Notes under the pieces: generated by a model
What the model saw: the letters and a program-made list of their open reading frames with translations, nothing else
What the model was told of the DNA's origin: nothing
The model's database searches: none
Part shown: positions 1 through 7,183 of the stretch, one piece after another
Position numbering within the stretch: the stretch's first letter is position 1
Layout of the letters: every line of letters begins with the position of its first letter
Assembly (NCBI GenBank): GCA_945874585.1
Contig: CAMCHB010000030.1
Location: forward strand, 1-11,355
Origin: an uncultured Clostridium sp.
GTDB taxonomy: Bacteria > Bacillota > Clostridia > TANB77 > CAG-508
Length of the DNA: 11,355 nucleotides
Reading direction: 5' to 3'
Program-made: the position numbers and the translations under genes

Positions 1-71
1 AATGTTAAAATAATAATATCAAAACAAAAAATAATATAAATTCCTGATAATAGATATCTTAATATTTCCAT
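1..71 (-). CDS. secG: Probable SecG preprotein translocase subunit (partial, 3' end outside window)
   Basis: Only the first 23 codons are present; the gene runs off the left edge. The ATG follows a good ribosome binding site (GGAGGG, 5 bases before the start). The visible protein begins MEILRYLLSG and continues into a hydrophobic helix, matching the usual SecG opening of a short M-x-I/L-L start followed by the first of two membrane helices. SecG is the small non-essential subunit of the SecYEG protein-export channel. The gene has its own promoter just upstream, which lies between it and truA. The identification rests on 23 residues and the general look of the family. Another small membrane protein is possible. 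Confidence 0.6.
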   Translation of the reverse strand, partial: MEILRYLLSGIYIIFCFDIIILT

Positions 72-101
72 TCTATTCCCTCCACGTGCTTAATCGTTGT
101 T

Positions 102-130
102 ATTGTATCATACACTATTGGAAAATACAA
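102..130 (-). promoter_or_regulatory. Sigma-A-type promoter for the probable secG
   Basis: On the minus strand a TTGTAT -35 box (125-130) and a TACAAT -10 box (102-107) are separated by exactly 17 bases. A TG one base before the -10 gives an extended -10. The promoter lies just after the restored truA stop (140-142), 30 bases upstream of the probable secG start. The same pair of hexamers with the same spacing is found before the DUF389 gene. The uninterrupted but frameshifted truA reading frame would run through this promoter to position 108. Confidence 0.65.
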
Positions 131-139
131 GTATTTCCC

Positions 140-875
140 TTAATAATATACTTCTACCAAATAAAGTCCTTGTGCCGGTAGTGTTTTTCCAGCTTTTTGA
201 CGACTCTTTGCTTCCAAAATGGTCGGTATATCTTCTGGTTTTATTTTTCCGCATTCCTACTTCTACTAAAGTACCAGACAAAATACGAACCATATTATAT
301 AAAAAGCCACTTCCCGTAAATTCCAAAAAAATACGTTCCCCTTGTGGGATTACTTCAATTTTGTAAATGGTTCGAACACTATTTTTACTGCTTGTGCCAC
401 TTGCTCTAAAAGAAGTAAAATCGTGTTCTCCTTCTAAATAATGAGCTGCTTTTCGCATAGCCTGTATATCTAGATGATTGCTCACATGATATTCAAGTCC
501 CCTATAAATAGCGCTTCCAGTTAATGAATTGTTCAAAATGTAACGATATTTTTTTCCTTTACAATGATAGCGAGCATGAAAGCGTTCCTCCACTTCCTCT
601 GCTTTTTTTATACGAATACTATGTTTTAATTTTGAATTGATGGCTAAAGGAATTTTTTCAATTGGAATTTCAGAATTGGTTTTAAAATTAGCCGTTTGTC
701 CTAAGCTATGTACGCCAGCATCAGTTCTTCCTGATCCAATTAGTTCAACCTCTTCCCCTGTAATTTGTTGAATCGCCATTTCAATTTCACCTTGAATGTT
801 TAAATGATTGGGTTGTTTTTGCCAGCCTCCAAATCCTTTTCCATCATATTCAATGATTAGTTTTATATTTCTCAT
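140..875 (-). CDS. truA: tRNA pseudouridine(38-40) synthase TruA, with a 3' frameshift
   Basis: TruA converts uridines 38-40 of the tRNA anticodon stem to pseudouridine. The catalytic motif GRTDAGVHSLGQ is at residues 49-60, with Asp52 as the expected nucleophile. The protein follows the family up to MVRILSGTLVEVGMRK (residues 195-210). The reading frame then gives an unrelated tail ending at position 108 (255 residues). Removing one base from the run of five T (plus strand 244-248) restores the expected TruA ending, including AGKTLPAQGLYLVEV, with a TAA stop at 140-142 and 244 residues, a normal length. The start overlaps the cdaA stop as ATGA, so the two are translationally coupled. The frameshift is either a homopolymer sequencing error or a real mutation; the catalytic domain is intact in both cases. 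Confidence 0.93.
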
Positions 876-1831
876 TTCTTTCTCTCTTCTTTTTTGGTTA
901 GAATTTTCTCTTTCTGTTGTTCGATTTTCGTTTTCATGTTTTCTTTCATATTTTTAAATACATTTTTTTGTGTTTTTTCACGGTTTGGCAACATTCTTTT
1001 GGTAATCATATTCTTAATTAAAATTTTCTTTAAAGCTTCCTCTTTGATGTCAGCAATCAAAGTGCCATCTTTAGCAACCGATATTTTCCCAGTTTCCTCT
1101 GAAACCACCACAGCAATACTATCAGATTCTTTTGAAATACCAATTGCCGCTCTGTGTCTGGTTCCCAATTCCTTGGCAATATCTTTATCACTAGCAAGTG
1201 GCAACATACAAGCTGCTGCTCTTATTTTGTTATCACTGATAACAACTGCTCCATCGTGTAATGGTGTATTTGGTGTAAAAATATTAACCAATAATTGTGG
1301 TGATATTTCAGCATCCATATAAATACCGGTACTAATGATATCTTTGATTTCAATATCACGTTCTATGACAATCAAAGCTCCTGTTTTTGTTTTAGAAAGC
1401 TCAGTTGCCGCAATAGCTATTTTATAAATGTTTTCTTTTGTTTTGGTTGCAATATCCTGATCAATTCCAAAAAACTTCGTTAGTTTGCTAGTTCCTAGCT
1501 GTTCCAGTGCTCTTCGTAACTCTGGTTGAAAAATGACAATTAAAATAATCACACCATAAGTCATTAAAGAGCTTAAAAGGAAATGCAGAATATTCAATTG
1601 TAATAGTCCACTGACAGCCGTTGCTATTATTAAATAGACAATTCCTTTTAACAATTGCCACGCTCGTGTTTCTTTCAACAATTGAAGTGCTTTATAGGCA
1701 ATAAGCACAACAATTGTGATATCTATGATGAGTAAAACCAATTTAATCGGATATTCCTGCAAACTTAGAATATAATCTGCTATATTTTGTTGATAAAAAT
1801 TCATAAATATTGTTTTGATGTTTTCTACCAT
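872..1831 (-). CDS. cdaA: Diadenylate cyclase CdaA (c-di-AMP synthase)
   Basis: This membrane-bound enzyme condenses two ATP into cyclic di-AMP, a second messenger for potassium and osmotic balance and cell-wall control in Firmicutes. Three hydrophobic segments lie at about residues 29-47, 62-82 and 85-101, followed by the DAC domain. It has GALIVIER (151-158), the catalytic DGA (193-195) and RHR (225-227, in GTRHRAAIGIS). The ATG at 1829-1831 has an AGAGG site at good spacing. At 319 residues it is about 40 longer than the usual 270-280; the extra C-terminal tail (about 280-319) is lysine-rich and probably helical. The usual partner cdaR (YbbR domains) is not next to it: truA overlaps its stop, and a 32-residue membrane protein precedes it. 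Confidence 0.96.
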   Translation of the reverse strand: MVENIKTIFMNFYQQNIADYILSLQEYPIKLVLLIIDITIVVLIAYKALQLLKETRAWQLLKGIVYLIIATAVSGLLQLNILHFLLSSLMTYGVIILIVIFQPELRRALEQLGTSKLTKFFGIDQDIATKTKENIYKIAIAATELSKTKTGALIVIERDIEIKDIISTGIYMDAEISPQLLVNIFTPNTPLHDGAVVISDNKIRAAACMLPLASDKDIAKELGTRHRAAIGISKESDSIAVVVSEETGKISVAKDGTLIADIKEEALKKILIKNMITKRMLPNREKTQKNVFKNMKENMKTKIEQQKEKILTKKEERKK

Positions 1832-1845
1832 ATATTACCTCTCTA

Positions 1846-1944
1846 TTATCTTGCAAATATATAATATAATAACGTGAATATAGATGCTGAAGCAAGTGAT
1901 ACAATAAGCAATCCTGCTACAATTTTCACCCATAATTTATTCAT
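1846..1944 (-). CDS. 32-residue single-pass membrane microprotein upstream of cdaA
   Basis: A short reading frame begins MNKLWVKIVAGLL and ends YYIFAR, followed by tandem stops TAA TAG. It has an excellent ribosome binding site (GAGGAGA, about 7 bases before ATG) and lies 35-50 bases downstream of a strong promoter. Only 14 bases separate its stop from the cdaA start, so the two should share a transcript. The protein has a short basic N-terminus and one hydrophobic helix of about 20 residues. This resembles in form the DUF4044/Prli42 class of Firmicute mini-proteins, but I cannot show homology. Its role is unknown; its position suggests a link to CdaA or to leader-type translation control. 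The strong ribosome binding site and placement make it likely to be a real gene. Confidence 0.7.
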   Translation of the reverse strand: MNKLWVKIVAGLLIVSLASASIFTLLYYIFAR

Positions 1945-1990
1945 CTGTACTTCTCCTCTTTTCTTCTTTGAACTGATTTTTCTAGGATTT

Positions 1991-2019
1991 ATCATACCAT
2001 AAAAAATAACGAAATTCAA
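1991..2019 (-). promoter_or_regulatory. Sigma-A-type promoter for the microprotein-cdaA-truA unit
   Basis: The -35 box TTGAAT (2014-2019) and -10 box TATGAT (1991-1996) on the minus strand are 17 bases apart. Transcription would start near 1985, leaving a leader of about 40 bases before the microprotein start at 1944. The stretch from 1945 to 2161 holds only this promoter and the one facing the opposite way; I see no riboswitch there. Confidence 0.7.
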
Positions 2020-2098
2020 CATTTCCTCTCAAATTCTATTTATTTCCGTTTTTGATTAGTCCTCCCTTAACCACTGTCTGTAAAATCTTGAATTCATC

Positions 2099-2127
2099 TT
2101 GCAAAATATACTTTCTCATGTTAAGAT
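2099..2127 (+). promoter_or_regulatory. Sigma-A-type promoter for the DUF6591-like gene
   Basis: A TTGCAA -35 box (2099-2104) and a TAAGAT -10 box (2122-2127) are separated by 17 bases. The promoter lies 35 bases upstream of the chosen TTG start. It occupies the region that a longer reading frame from 2099 would use as coding sequence, which argues for the shorter protein. Confidence 0.6.
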
Positions 2128-2161
2128 TAGGAAAGATAATTCATACAAAGGAGGAATTCTA

Positions 2162-2701
2162 TTGAGACAAAAAAAATGGTTTATAATCGCTGGTATTGTC
2201 ATTCTTTTGATTGTGATTATTATACTAGCTGTGTGGTTTGCCAAAAGAAATAAAACAACAGAAAACACAACCGATTTATACCGCACATCAGAGAATGTTC
2301 ACAATCCTTTATCAGATGCAACCGTTTCCAATGGAAAATGGCCAACTACTGGTTTAATGGCTAAAATTCCTGCCATTACAGTTGGTACAGTTGGTGATGT
2401 AGTAGAAAATACAGCAGGTACTTCTGTTAGTGTTTACAATATCACTTTATCTGATTACCAAAATTACATTGCACAAGTTCAAAAAGCAGGCTTTAATCAA
2501 AATGAAAAATCTACTTCTACTAGCAATTCTATTTTGTATTCTTCTAGTAATGCCGAAGGAATTAGCCTTAAAACAAGCTATTCAACAGAAACGCAAAAAA
2601 TGTCTTTGGTTATTCAAAATGCAGACAATACAGCAAGCACAAACAATATCAATTCAAACACATCAAACACAAGCACGAATACAACAATGAAAAACAAATA
2701 G
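2162..2701 (+). CDS. Membrane-anchored DUF6591-like protein of unknown function
   Basis: The chosen start is TTG at 2162, because a near-perfect ribosome binding site (AAAGGAGG) sits 6 bases before it. The product is 179 residues. A basic MRQKKW start is followed by one membrane helix (about 7-26), then an extracytoplasmic part. The segment WPTTGLMAKIP (60-70), a DYQNYIAQVQKAGF stretch (98-111) and a small beta-rich end recall DUF6591-type proteins, which carry a similar W-P-x-x-x-L-x-x-x-L-P motif. This is recognition by eye, not a search result. The last 25 residues are almost all Asn, Thr and Ser, probably a disordered tail. No lipobox cysteine is present. It is transcribed alone, with its own promoter and a hairpin after the stop. 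Confidence 0.8.
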   Translation: MRQKKWFIIAGIVILLIVIIILAVWFAKRNKTTENTTDLYRTSENVHNPLSDATVSNGKWPTTGLMAKIPAITVGTVGDVVENTAGTSVSVYNITLSDYQNYIAQVQKAGFNQNEKSTSTSNSILYSSSNAEGISLKTSYSTETQKMSLVIQNADNTASTNNINSNTSNTSTNTTMKNK

Positions 2702-2706
2702 AAACA

Positions 2707-2743
2707 AAAGAAATGTTGACATTTTTGCCAACATTTCTTTTTT
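2707..2743. terminator. Bidirectional intrinsic terminator between the DUF6591-like gene and ispG
   Basis: A perfect 12-bp stem (AAAGAAATGTTG, 2707-2718, with its complement at 2729-2740) has a 10-base loop and ends in a T run on the plus strand. On the minus strand the A/T flanks serve in the same way, and the ispG stop codon (2742-2744) is part of the run. It closes both convergent genes. Confidence 0.85.
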
Positions 2744-3806
2744 ATGATTTCTTTTCGGTCATTTTTAATATTTCTTGTTTTAAGCATTCTACAATTTCAC
2801 TTTGTTTTATTTTTTTAATAATCTTCCCTTTTTTGAAAATATATCCTTCGTCTTTTCCACCAGCTACACCTATATCCGCTTCTTTTGCTTCTCCTGGTCC
2901 ATTCACACAACACCCCATAACTGCTACCGTCATATCAGATTCAATGGTTTGAAGAAAGCGTTCCATCTCCTGTGCCATTGGAATCAAATCAATCTCGGTT
3001 CTTCCACAAGTTGGGCAAGCAATTAGAGTTGGTGTTTTATGATACAATTTACAATCTTTTAAAATTTCCTTGGCTACTTTTATTTCAGCCACTGGATCTC
3101 CTGAAAGTGAAACACGCATCGTATCACCGATTCCTTGTCTCAATAAATAGCCTAATCCAATACTAGATTTAATCGTTCCGCTAAATTCTGTTCCTGCTTC
3201 TGTAATGCCCAAATGCAATGGACAATCAAATTGTCGGCTTGCTTCCTCATAGGCTTCTATACATAAATCCAATTGAGAAGCCTTCAGTGAAATTACATAG
3301 TCGTGAAAATCAAGACTTTCTAAAATATCGATGTGTCTTTTGGCGCTTTCTACCATTGCTTTAGCAGTTGGCTTTCCATACTTTTCTAATAAGTCTTTTT
3401 CAAGAGAACCTCCATTAACGCCAATACGAATAGGAATTTTTTTCTGTTGACAAGCATCTACTACTTTTTTTACATTTTCCTTTTTTCCAATATTACCTGG
3501 GTTAATACGAATTTTGTCCACACCTGCTTCTATGGCTGTTAGTGCAATACGATAATCAAAATGAATATCGGCTACAATTGGAATATGAATTTGTTTTTTA
3601 ATTGCAGCAATTGCTTTAGCATCCTCTTGATCAACACAAGCTACTCGAATAATTTCGCAACCAACTTTTTCTAAATCTAAAATTTGTTGAACAGTAGATG
3701 CAACATCTTTTGTTTTGGTGTTACACATTGACTGAATGACAACCTTGTTTTGTCCCCCTATTAAAACGTTTCCCACACAAATTTGCCTTGTATCTGTACG
3801 ATTCAT
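2742..3806 (-). CDS. ispG: (E)-4-hydroxy-3-methylbut-2-enyl-diphosphate synthase IspG (GcpE)
   Basis: IspG carries out the penultimate step of the MEP isoprenoid pathway, reducing methylerythritol cyclodiphosphate to HMBPP with a [4Fe-4S] cluster in the cytoplasm. The N-terminal TIM-barrel part includes VVIQSMCNT (22-30) and KIRINPGNIG (98-107). The C-terminal cluster domain has the ligands Cys264 and Cys267 (ACPTCGR), Cys299 and Glu306 (MGCCVNGPGEA). The length of 354 is normal for the shorter bacterial form. ATG follows GAGGAAAAACT. It stands alone: a terminator follows the stop, and the DUF389 gene diverges from it upstream. Other MEP genes are not in the window. Confidence 0.98.
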   Translation of the reverse strand: MNRTDTRQICVGNVLIGGQNKVVIQSMCNTKTKDVASTVQQILDLEKVGCEIIRVACVDQEDAKAIAAIKKQIHIPIVADIHFDYRIALTAIEAGVDKIRINPGNIGKKENVKKVVDACQQKKIPIRIGVNGGSLEKDLLEKYGKPTAKAMVESAKRHIDILESLDFHDYVISLKASQLDLCIEAYEEASRQFDCPLHLGITEAGTEFSGTIKSSIGLGYLLRQGIGDTMRVSLSGDPVAEIKVAKEILKDCKLYHKTPTLIACPTCGRTEIDLIPMAQEMERFLQTIESDMTVAVMGCCVNGPGEAKEADIGVAGGKDEGYIFKKGKIIKKIKQSEIVECLKQEILKMTEKKS

Positions 3807-3834
3807 AGTTTTTCCTCTTTTCTCTTTTTTCTTT

Positions 3835-3863
3835 ATTTAATCATATTTTTCGACTATTTTCAA
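3835..3863 (-). promoter_or_regulatory. Possible promoter for ispG
   Basis: On the minus strand TTGAAA (3858-3863) and TTAAAT (3835-3840) are 17 bases apart, about 30 bases upstream of the ispG start. The -10 box is only a moderate match. The intergenic region is very AT-rich, so other positions are possible. Confidence 0.35.
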
Positions 3864-3897
3864 CATTTATATGGTAAAATTTTCTTTGCTCTTCCCC

Positions 3898-3926
3898 TTG
3901 TATAATTGATAACCTTATTGTACAAT
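3898..3926 (+). promoter_or_regulatory. Sigma-A-type promoter for the DUF389 gene
   Basis: TTGTAT (3898-3903) and TACAAT (3921-3926) are 17 bases apart, 32 bases before the ATG. The hexamers and spacing are the same as those of the probable secG promoter at 102-130. Confidence 0.6.
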
Positions 3927-3958
3927 AAAACTGAAATAAAATTAAAGAAGGGAACCAT

Positions 3959-5263
3959 ATGAAAACAAAAGAAAATTTAAAGGAATTTTTTAAGGATGTT
4001 TTTAGCATTGAAGAAAATCGAGCAACCAAAGCAGATGTAAAAGCGAATATCATCTCTGCTACCAAATTAAAAGGCACCAATATGTGCTTGCTCATTCTCG
4101 CCATCATGATTTCCTGTGTTGGTCTTAATATGGATTCTTCTACCGTCTTAATCGGCGCTATGCTAATTTCTCCTATGTTAGGCGGTATCATTGGAATTGC
4201 ATACTCTTTGGCAACCGGTGATTTTCGCTTTTTTAGACGTGCTTTTGTAGCACTTTTGATTGAGATGGCAATTGCTCTGATTACCTCAACAATTTATTTT
4301 ATCATTAGCCCAATTTCCTCTCCCTCTGAAGCTTTAAACACTTATATGAGACCTAGTGTATGGGATGTACTCATTGCTTTAGCAGGAGGACTAGCAGGTG
4401 GTATTGGGGTTACTCGAAAAGATAAAGGAACCATCTGGGTTGGTGTGGCTATTGCAACAGGGTTTATTCCTCCCCTTTGTACAGCTGGCTATGGCATTGC
4501 CACTATGAGTAGTGTTTATTTATTGGGTGGATTTTACGCTTTCTTTATCAATGCACTTTATATTTGTGTATCTGCTGTTATTGTTTTTAAGGTTATGAAA
4601 ATGCCAAAGCGAAAAGGTGAAACCAAAGCAGAAGAAGTTAGTATTAAACTAAATCTTATTCTTGTGTCTATTATTACCTTGATTCCAAGTATTTTAATTG
4701 GTTATCAAATTGTAACAGAAAATTTGACAGAAAATAATTTTCAAAAATATTTAGCTGATAAATTTAATTTTAGTGAAACTCAAATTGTAAAATCCGATGT
4801 TGATTTTAAAAATAATGAATTAGAAGTTTCTTTGATTGGTAAAATATTGGACAAAACGCAAATTGCTCGTTTAACAAGTGAACTTAAAAATTATCATTTG
4901 GAACAGATGAATTTAAAAATTACTCAAACTGAATTTCAAGCTGGTGTTAGTAAAGCAGAAATCGAAAAAATTATTCAAGAACAATTAAACGCAAAACAGA
5001 AAAACACAACCACTTCTTCTAATATTTCTCTTGATATTGAGCAAATTAAAATAGATATTAAACAATTCAATTCTAAAATTGCTGACTGCAATATCACCAA
5101 TAACAAAACCGTTTTGGATGATAACATTACCAATACTCAGTATTTGGTTACACTTACCTTGTATGAAAATTTATCAACTTCTGAATACGATGATTTACAA
5201 AATTACATTCAAAATAAACTTGGCACCAATACGGTTATCACCGTTAGCACCACCAATACATAA
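3959..5263 (+). CDS. DUF389 family multi-pass membrane protein
   Basis: A 434-residue integral membrane protein of the DUF389 family, whose biochemical role is not established. A cytoplasmic N-terminus (1-40) is followed by about seven hydrophobic segments near 43-56, 62-84, 96-117, 136-150, 158-178, 188-210 and 232-250. The family signature is clear in NMDSSTVLIGAMLISPMLGG (57-76) and the glycine-rich ALAGGLAGGIGVTRKDKG (140-157). The remaining 180 residues form a soluble domain rich in Lys, Asn and Glu. ATG has a GAAGGG site 7 bases upstream. It is a single-gene unit with its own promoter and a strong terminator. The residues after 250 look like the alpha/beta extension seen in many DUF389 proteins, but its job is unknown. 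Confidence 0.9.
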   Translation: MKTKENLKEFFKDVFSIEENRATKADVKANIISATKLKGTNMCLLILAIMISCVGLNMDSSTVLIGAMLISPMLGGIIGIAYSLATGDFRFFRRAFVALLIEMAIALITSTIYFIISPISSPSEALNTYMRPSVWDVLIALAGGLAGGIGVTRKDKGTIWVGVAIATGFIPPLCTAGYGIATMSSVYLLGGFYAFFINALYICVSAVIVFKVMKMPKRKGETKAEEVSIKLNLILVSIITLIPSILIGYQIVTENLTENNFQKYLADKFNFSETQIVKSDVDFKNNELEVSLIGKILDKTQIARLTSELKNYHLEQMNLKITQTEFQAGVSKAEIEKIIQEQLNAKQKNTTTSSNISLDIEQIKIDIKQFNSKIADCNITNNKTVLDDNITNTQYLVTLTLYENLSTSEYDDLQNYIQNKLGTNTVITVSTTNT

Positions 5264-5268
5264 CAATA

Positions 5269-5304
5269 AAAAAACATACCACTTATGAAAGTGGTATGTT
5301 TTTT
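5269..5304. terminator. Bidirectional intrinsic terminator between the DUF389 and transketolase C-half genes
   Basis: A perfect 16-bp stem (5269-5284 with 5289-5304) has a four-base ATGA loop. A-runs and T-runs at the ends supply the U-tail on either strand. The transketolase stop (5303-5305) lies in the T-run, so the hairpin ends transcripts from both convergent genes. Confidence 0.9.
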
Positions 5305-6235
5305 ATGACTCTTTTACAGCTTTTACAATTGCTTCTTGATCAATTTGAAAAGCATGCATCAATTCCACGGCATTTCCTGATTTGCCAAAGCAATCTTGTA
5401 TGCCTAATCGTTTCACTTTTTTCGGATATTTCATTGATAATACATCTGATACAGCAGCTCCCAAACCACCAATCACACTGTGATCTTCCACTGTAACTAA
5501 TTGTTTCGTTTCTTGGGCAGATCGCAAAATTATTTCTTCATCAATTGGTTTAATCGTATGGATATCAACCACACGAATATGAATATTTTCTTTTGCTAAT
5601 TGTTCTTTTGCTTTCAAAGCTTCGGCAACTGTTACACCTGTTGCAAAAACAGTTGCATCTGTACCATCTCCCCATTGAACTCCTTTTCCAAATTCAAACT
5701 TTTGGCTTTCATCATAAAGAATTGGCGTAGCCAAACGACTTAATCTTAAGTAAACTGGTCCCTCTATTTTAGCTATCTCCTCAACAGCCCATCTGGTTTG
5801 TACATCATCTGAAGTTGACATGACTTTCATATTAGGCAATCCACGCATCAAATTGATATCCTCTAACATTTGATGGGTAGCACCATCTTCCCCCACTGTA
5901 ATACCAGCATGTGTGGCACAAATTTTCACATTTAATTTGGGATAACAGATACTAGTTCGAATTTGGTCATAGGCTCTACCTGCTGCAAATACAGCAAATG
6001 TACTTGCATACGGAATATTTCCACAAGTAGCCAATCCTGCTGCTGTGCCCATCATATCTTGTTCAGCAATTCCGATATCAAAAAAACGTTTTGGAAATTT
6101 TTTAGCAAATAAATTGGTCTTCGTAGCGCCAGACAAATCCGCATCTAAAACAACAACCTTGGGATTGATACGTCCTAAACAAACCAATTCTTCTCCATAG
6201 CTTTGTCTGGTTGCTTTTTTCTCAAATTCTTTCAT
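5303..6235 (-). CDS. Transketolase, C-terminal subunit
   Basis: This is the second half of a split transketolase, which moves two-carbon ketol units between sugar phosphates in the non-oxidative pentose phosphate pathway using thiamine diphosphate. At 310 residues it carries the pyrimidine-binding domain, with FDIGIAEQDMMG (52-63), where Glu58 should activate the cofactor. GITVGEDGATHQ (111-122) follows, and then the C-terminal domain (about 190-310). ATG has a GAGGAA site 6 bases upstream. The gene follows the N-terminal half with a 21-bp gap, so the subunits are made together and probably assemble as a heterotetramer. A role as a DXP synthase is unlikely, because that enzyme is one chain. 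Confidence 0.95.
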   Translation of the reverse strand: MKEFEKKATRQSYGEELVCLGRINPKVVVLDADLSGATKTNLFAKKFPKRFFDIGIAEQDMMGTAAGLATCGNIPYASTFAVFAAGRAYDQIRTSICYPKLNVKICATHAGITVGEDGATHQMLEDINLMRGLPNMKVMSTSDDVQTRWAVEEIAKIEGPVYLRLSRLATPILYDESQKFEFGKGVQWGDGTDATVFATGVTVAEALKAKEQLAKENIHIRVVDIHTIKPIDEEIILRSAQETKQLVTVEDHSVIGGLGAAVSDVLSMKYPKKVKRLGIQDCFGKSGNAVELMHAFQIDQEAIVKAVKES

Positions 6236-6256
6236 ATTGATTCCTCACTTATTTTT

Positions 6257-7087
6257 TTATTTCATACGATTTTTTATTTCATTAACAGCTCTTTCATACT
6301 CTTCTTTATTCGGTGCTTTTCCATGCCATTCAGCTTTATTTTCCATATACGATACACCTTTTCCCTTGATGGTTTTGGCTAAAATCATAGTTGGCTTATC
6401 TTTCACTTTTTTAGCTTGCTCTAAGGCTCCTATAATGGATTCAATTTGATTTCCATCAATGGTAATAGTCTTAAAGCCAAAACTCTGAAACTTGCGGTCA
6501 ATCGGATGGACATTCATAACTTGATCTACTTGACCATCGATCTGTAAATTGTTATTGTCCACGATCACACATAAATTATCCAAATGATAATGTCCTGCTG
6601 TCATGGCAGCTTCCCATACTTGTCCTTCTTCCAATTCGCCATCACCTAAAACACAGTACACGCGATAATCTTGATGATGCAATTTTGCAGATAATGCCAT
6701 TCCATTGGCTGCTGATAATCCTTGTCCTAATGATCCAGTTGACATATCGACTCCTTTGACCTTGTTTTTATCTGGATGTCCTTGCAAATTGCTATGAATA
6801 TTACGAAATGTTTTTAGCTCTTTTGGATCAAAAAATCCACGAATTGCCAAAGTTGCATACAGAGCCGGTGAAGCATGTCCTTTTGATAAAACAAAACGAT
6901 CACGATCTTCCATCTCTGGATTGGTTTCATCAATATTCATTTCATAAAAATACAAAACAGCTAGTAAATCGGCTATGGATAATGAACCACCTGGATGACC
7001 AGATTGTGCTTGATACACTTCTTCCAAAATGCCCAATCGAATTTTGCTTGCTATATTTTCTAATCCTTCTTTATTTTTCTTTTTCAC
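6257..7087 (-). CDS. Transketolase, N-terminal subunit
   Basis: A 276-residue subunit that carries the thiamine-diphosphate-binding domain. It shows SGHPGGSLS (29-37), LSKGHASPALYA (68-79), the STGSLGQGLS stretch (116-125) and the cofactor motif GDGELEEGQVWEA (148-160) ending at NNN (178-180). The histidines of HPGG, KGH and GHP are in the usual active-site positions. The start is GTG at 7085-7087 (first residues MKKKNKEG); the AAAGGAG site is about 10 bases upstream, a little long. With the next gene it makes one functional transketolase. Such split transketolases are common in Firmicutes and archaea. Confidence 0.95.
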   Translation of the reverse strand: MKKKNKEGLENIASKIRLGILEEVYQAQSGHPGGSLSIADLLAVLYFYEMNIDETNPEMEDRDRFVLSKGHASPALYATLAIRGFFDPKELKTFRNIHSNLQGHPDKNKVKGVDMSTGSLGQGLSAANGMALSAKLHHQDYRVYCVLGDGELEEGQVWEAAMTAGHYHLDNLCVIVDNNNLQIDGQVDQVMNVHPIDRKFQSFGFKTITIDGNQIESIIGALEQAKKVKDKPTMILAKTIKGKGVSYMENKAEWHGKAPNKEEYERAVNEIKNRMK

Positions 7088-7114
7088 CCTTATCTTTCTC
7101 CTTTGTTTTTTTTC

Positions 7115-7123
7115 ATCATATCA
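7115..7123 (-). promoter_or_regulatory. Possible extended -10 promoter for the split transketolase genes
   Basis: TGATATGAT on the minus strand gives a TATGAT -10 box with a TG one base upstream, 28 bases before the GTG start. No convincing -35 box lies at the right distance, so it would depend on the extended -10. The DUF4363 gene ends 60 bases upstream without a clear terminator, so readthrough is also possible. Confidence 0.4.
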
Positions 7124-7183
7124 TAAGCCAAAACACAATGCTAGACTATTTTCTATTTTTATGTGTGAAATTTTTTAATTCTC

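Noticed and set aside
243..250. Programmed +1 frameshifting in truA
   Set aside because: There is no known slippery signal, stop or stimulating structure at the site, and TruA is not known to use one; a homopolymer error or mutation is simpler.
894..1322. A 142-residue hydrophobic plus-strand frame opposite cdaA
   Set aside because: The hydrophobic look comes from reading the antisense of a lysine-rich and glutamate-rich gene; no ribosome binding site or promoter.
2099..2161. A 21-residue N-terminal extension of the DUF6591-like protein
   Set aside because: This stretch contains a good promoter and the ribosome binding site of the TTG at 2162, so it is untranslated leader.
3841..4191. A minus-strand reading frame of 116 residues
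   Set aside because: It lies opposite the DUF389 coding start and the intergenic promoters, has no ribosome binding site, and its protein resembles nothing; it is a shadow of the DUF389 gene.
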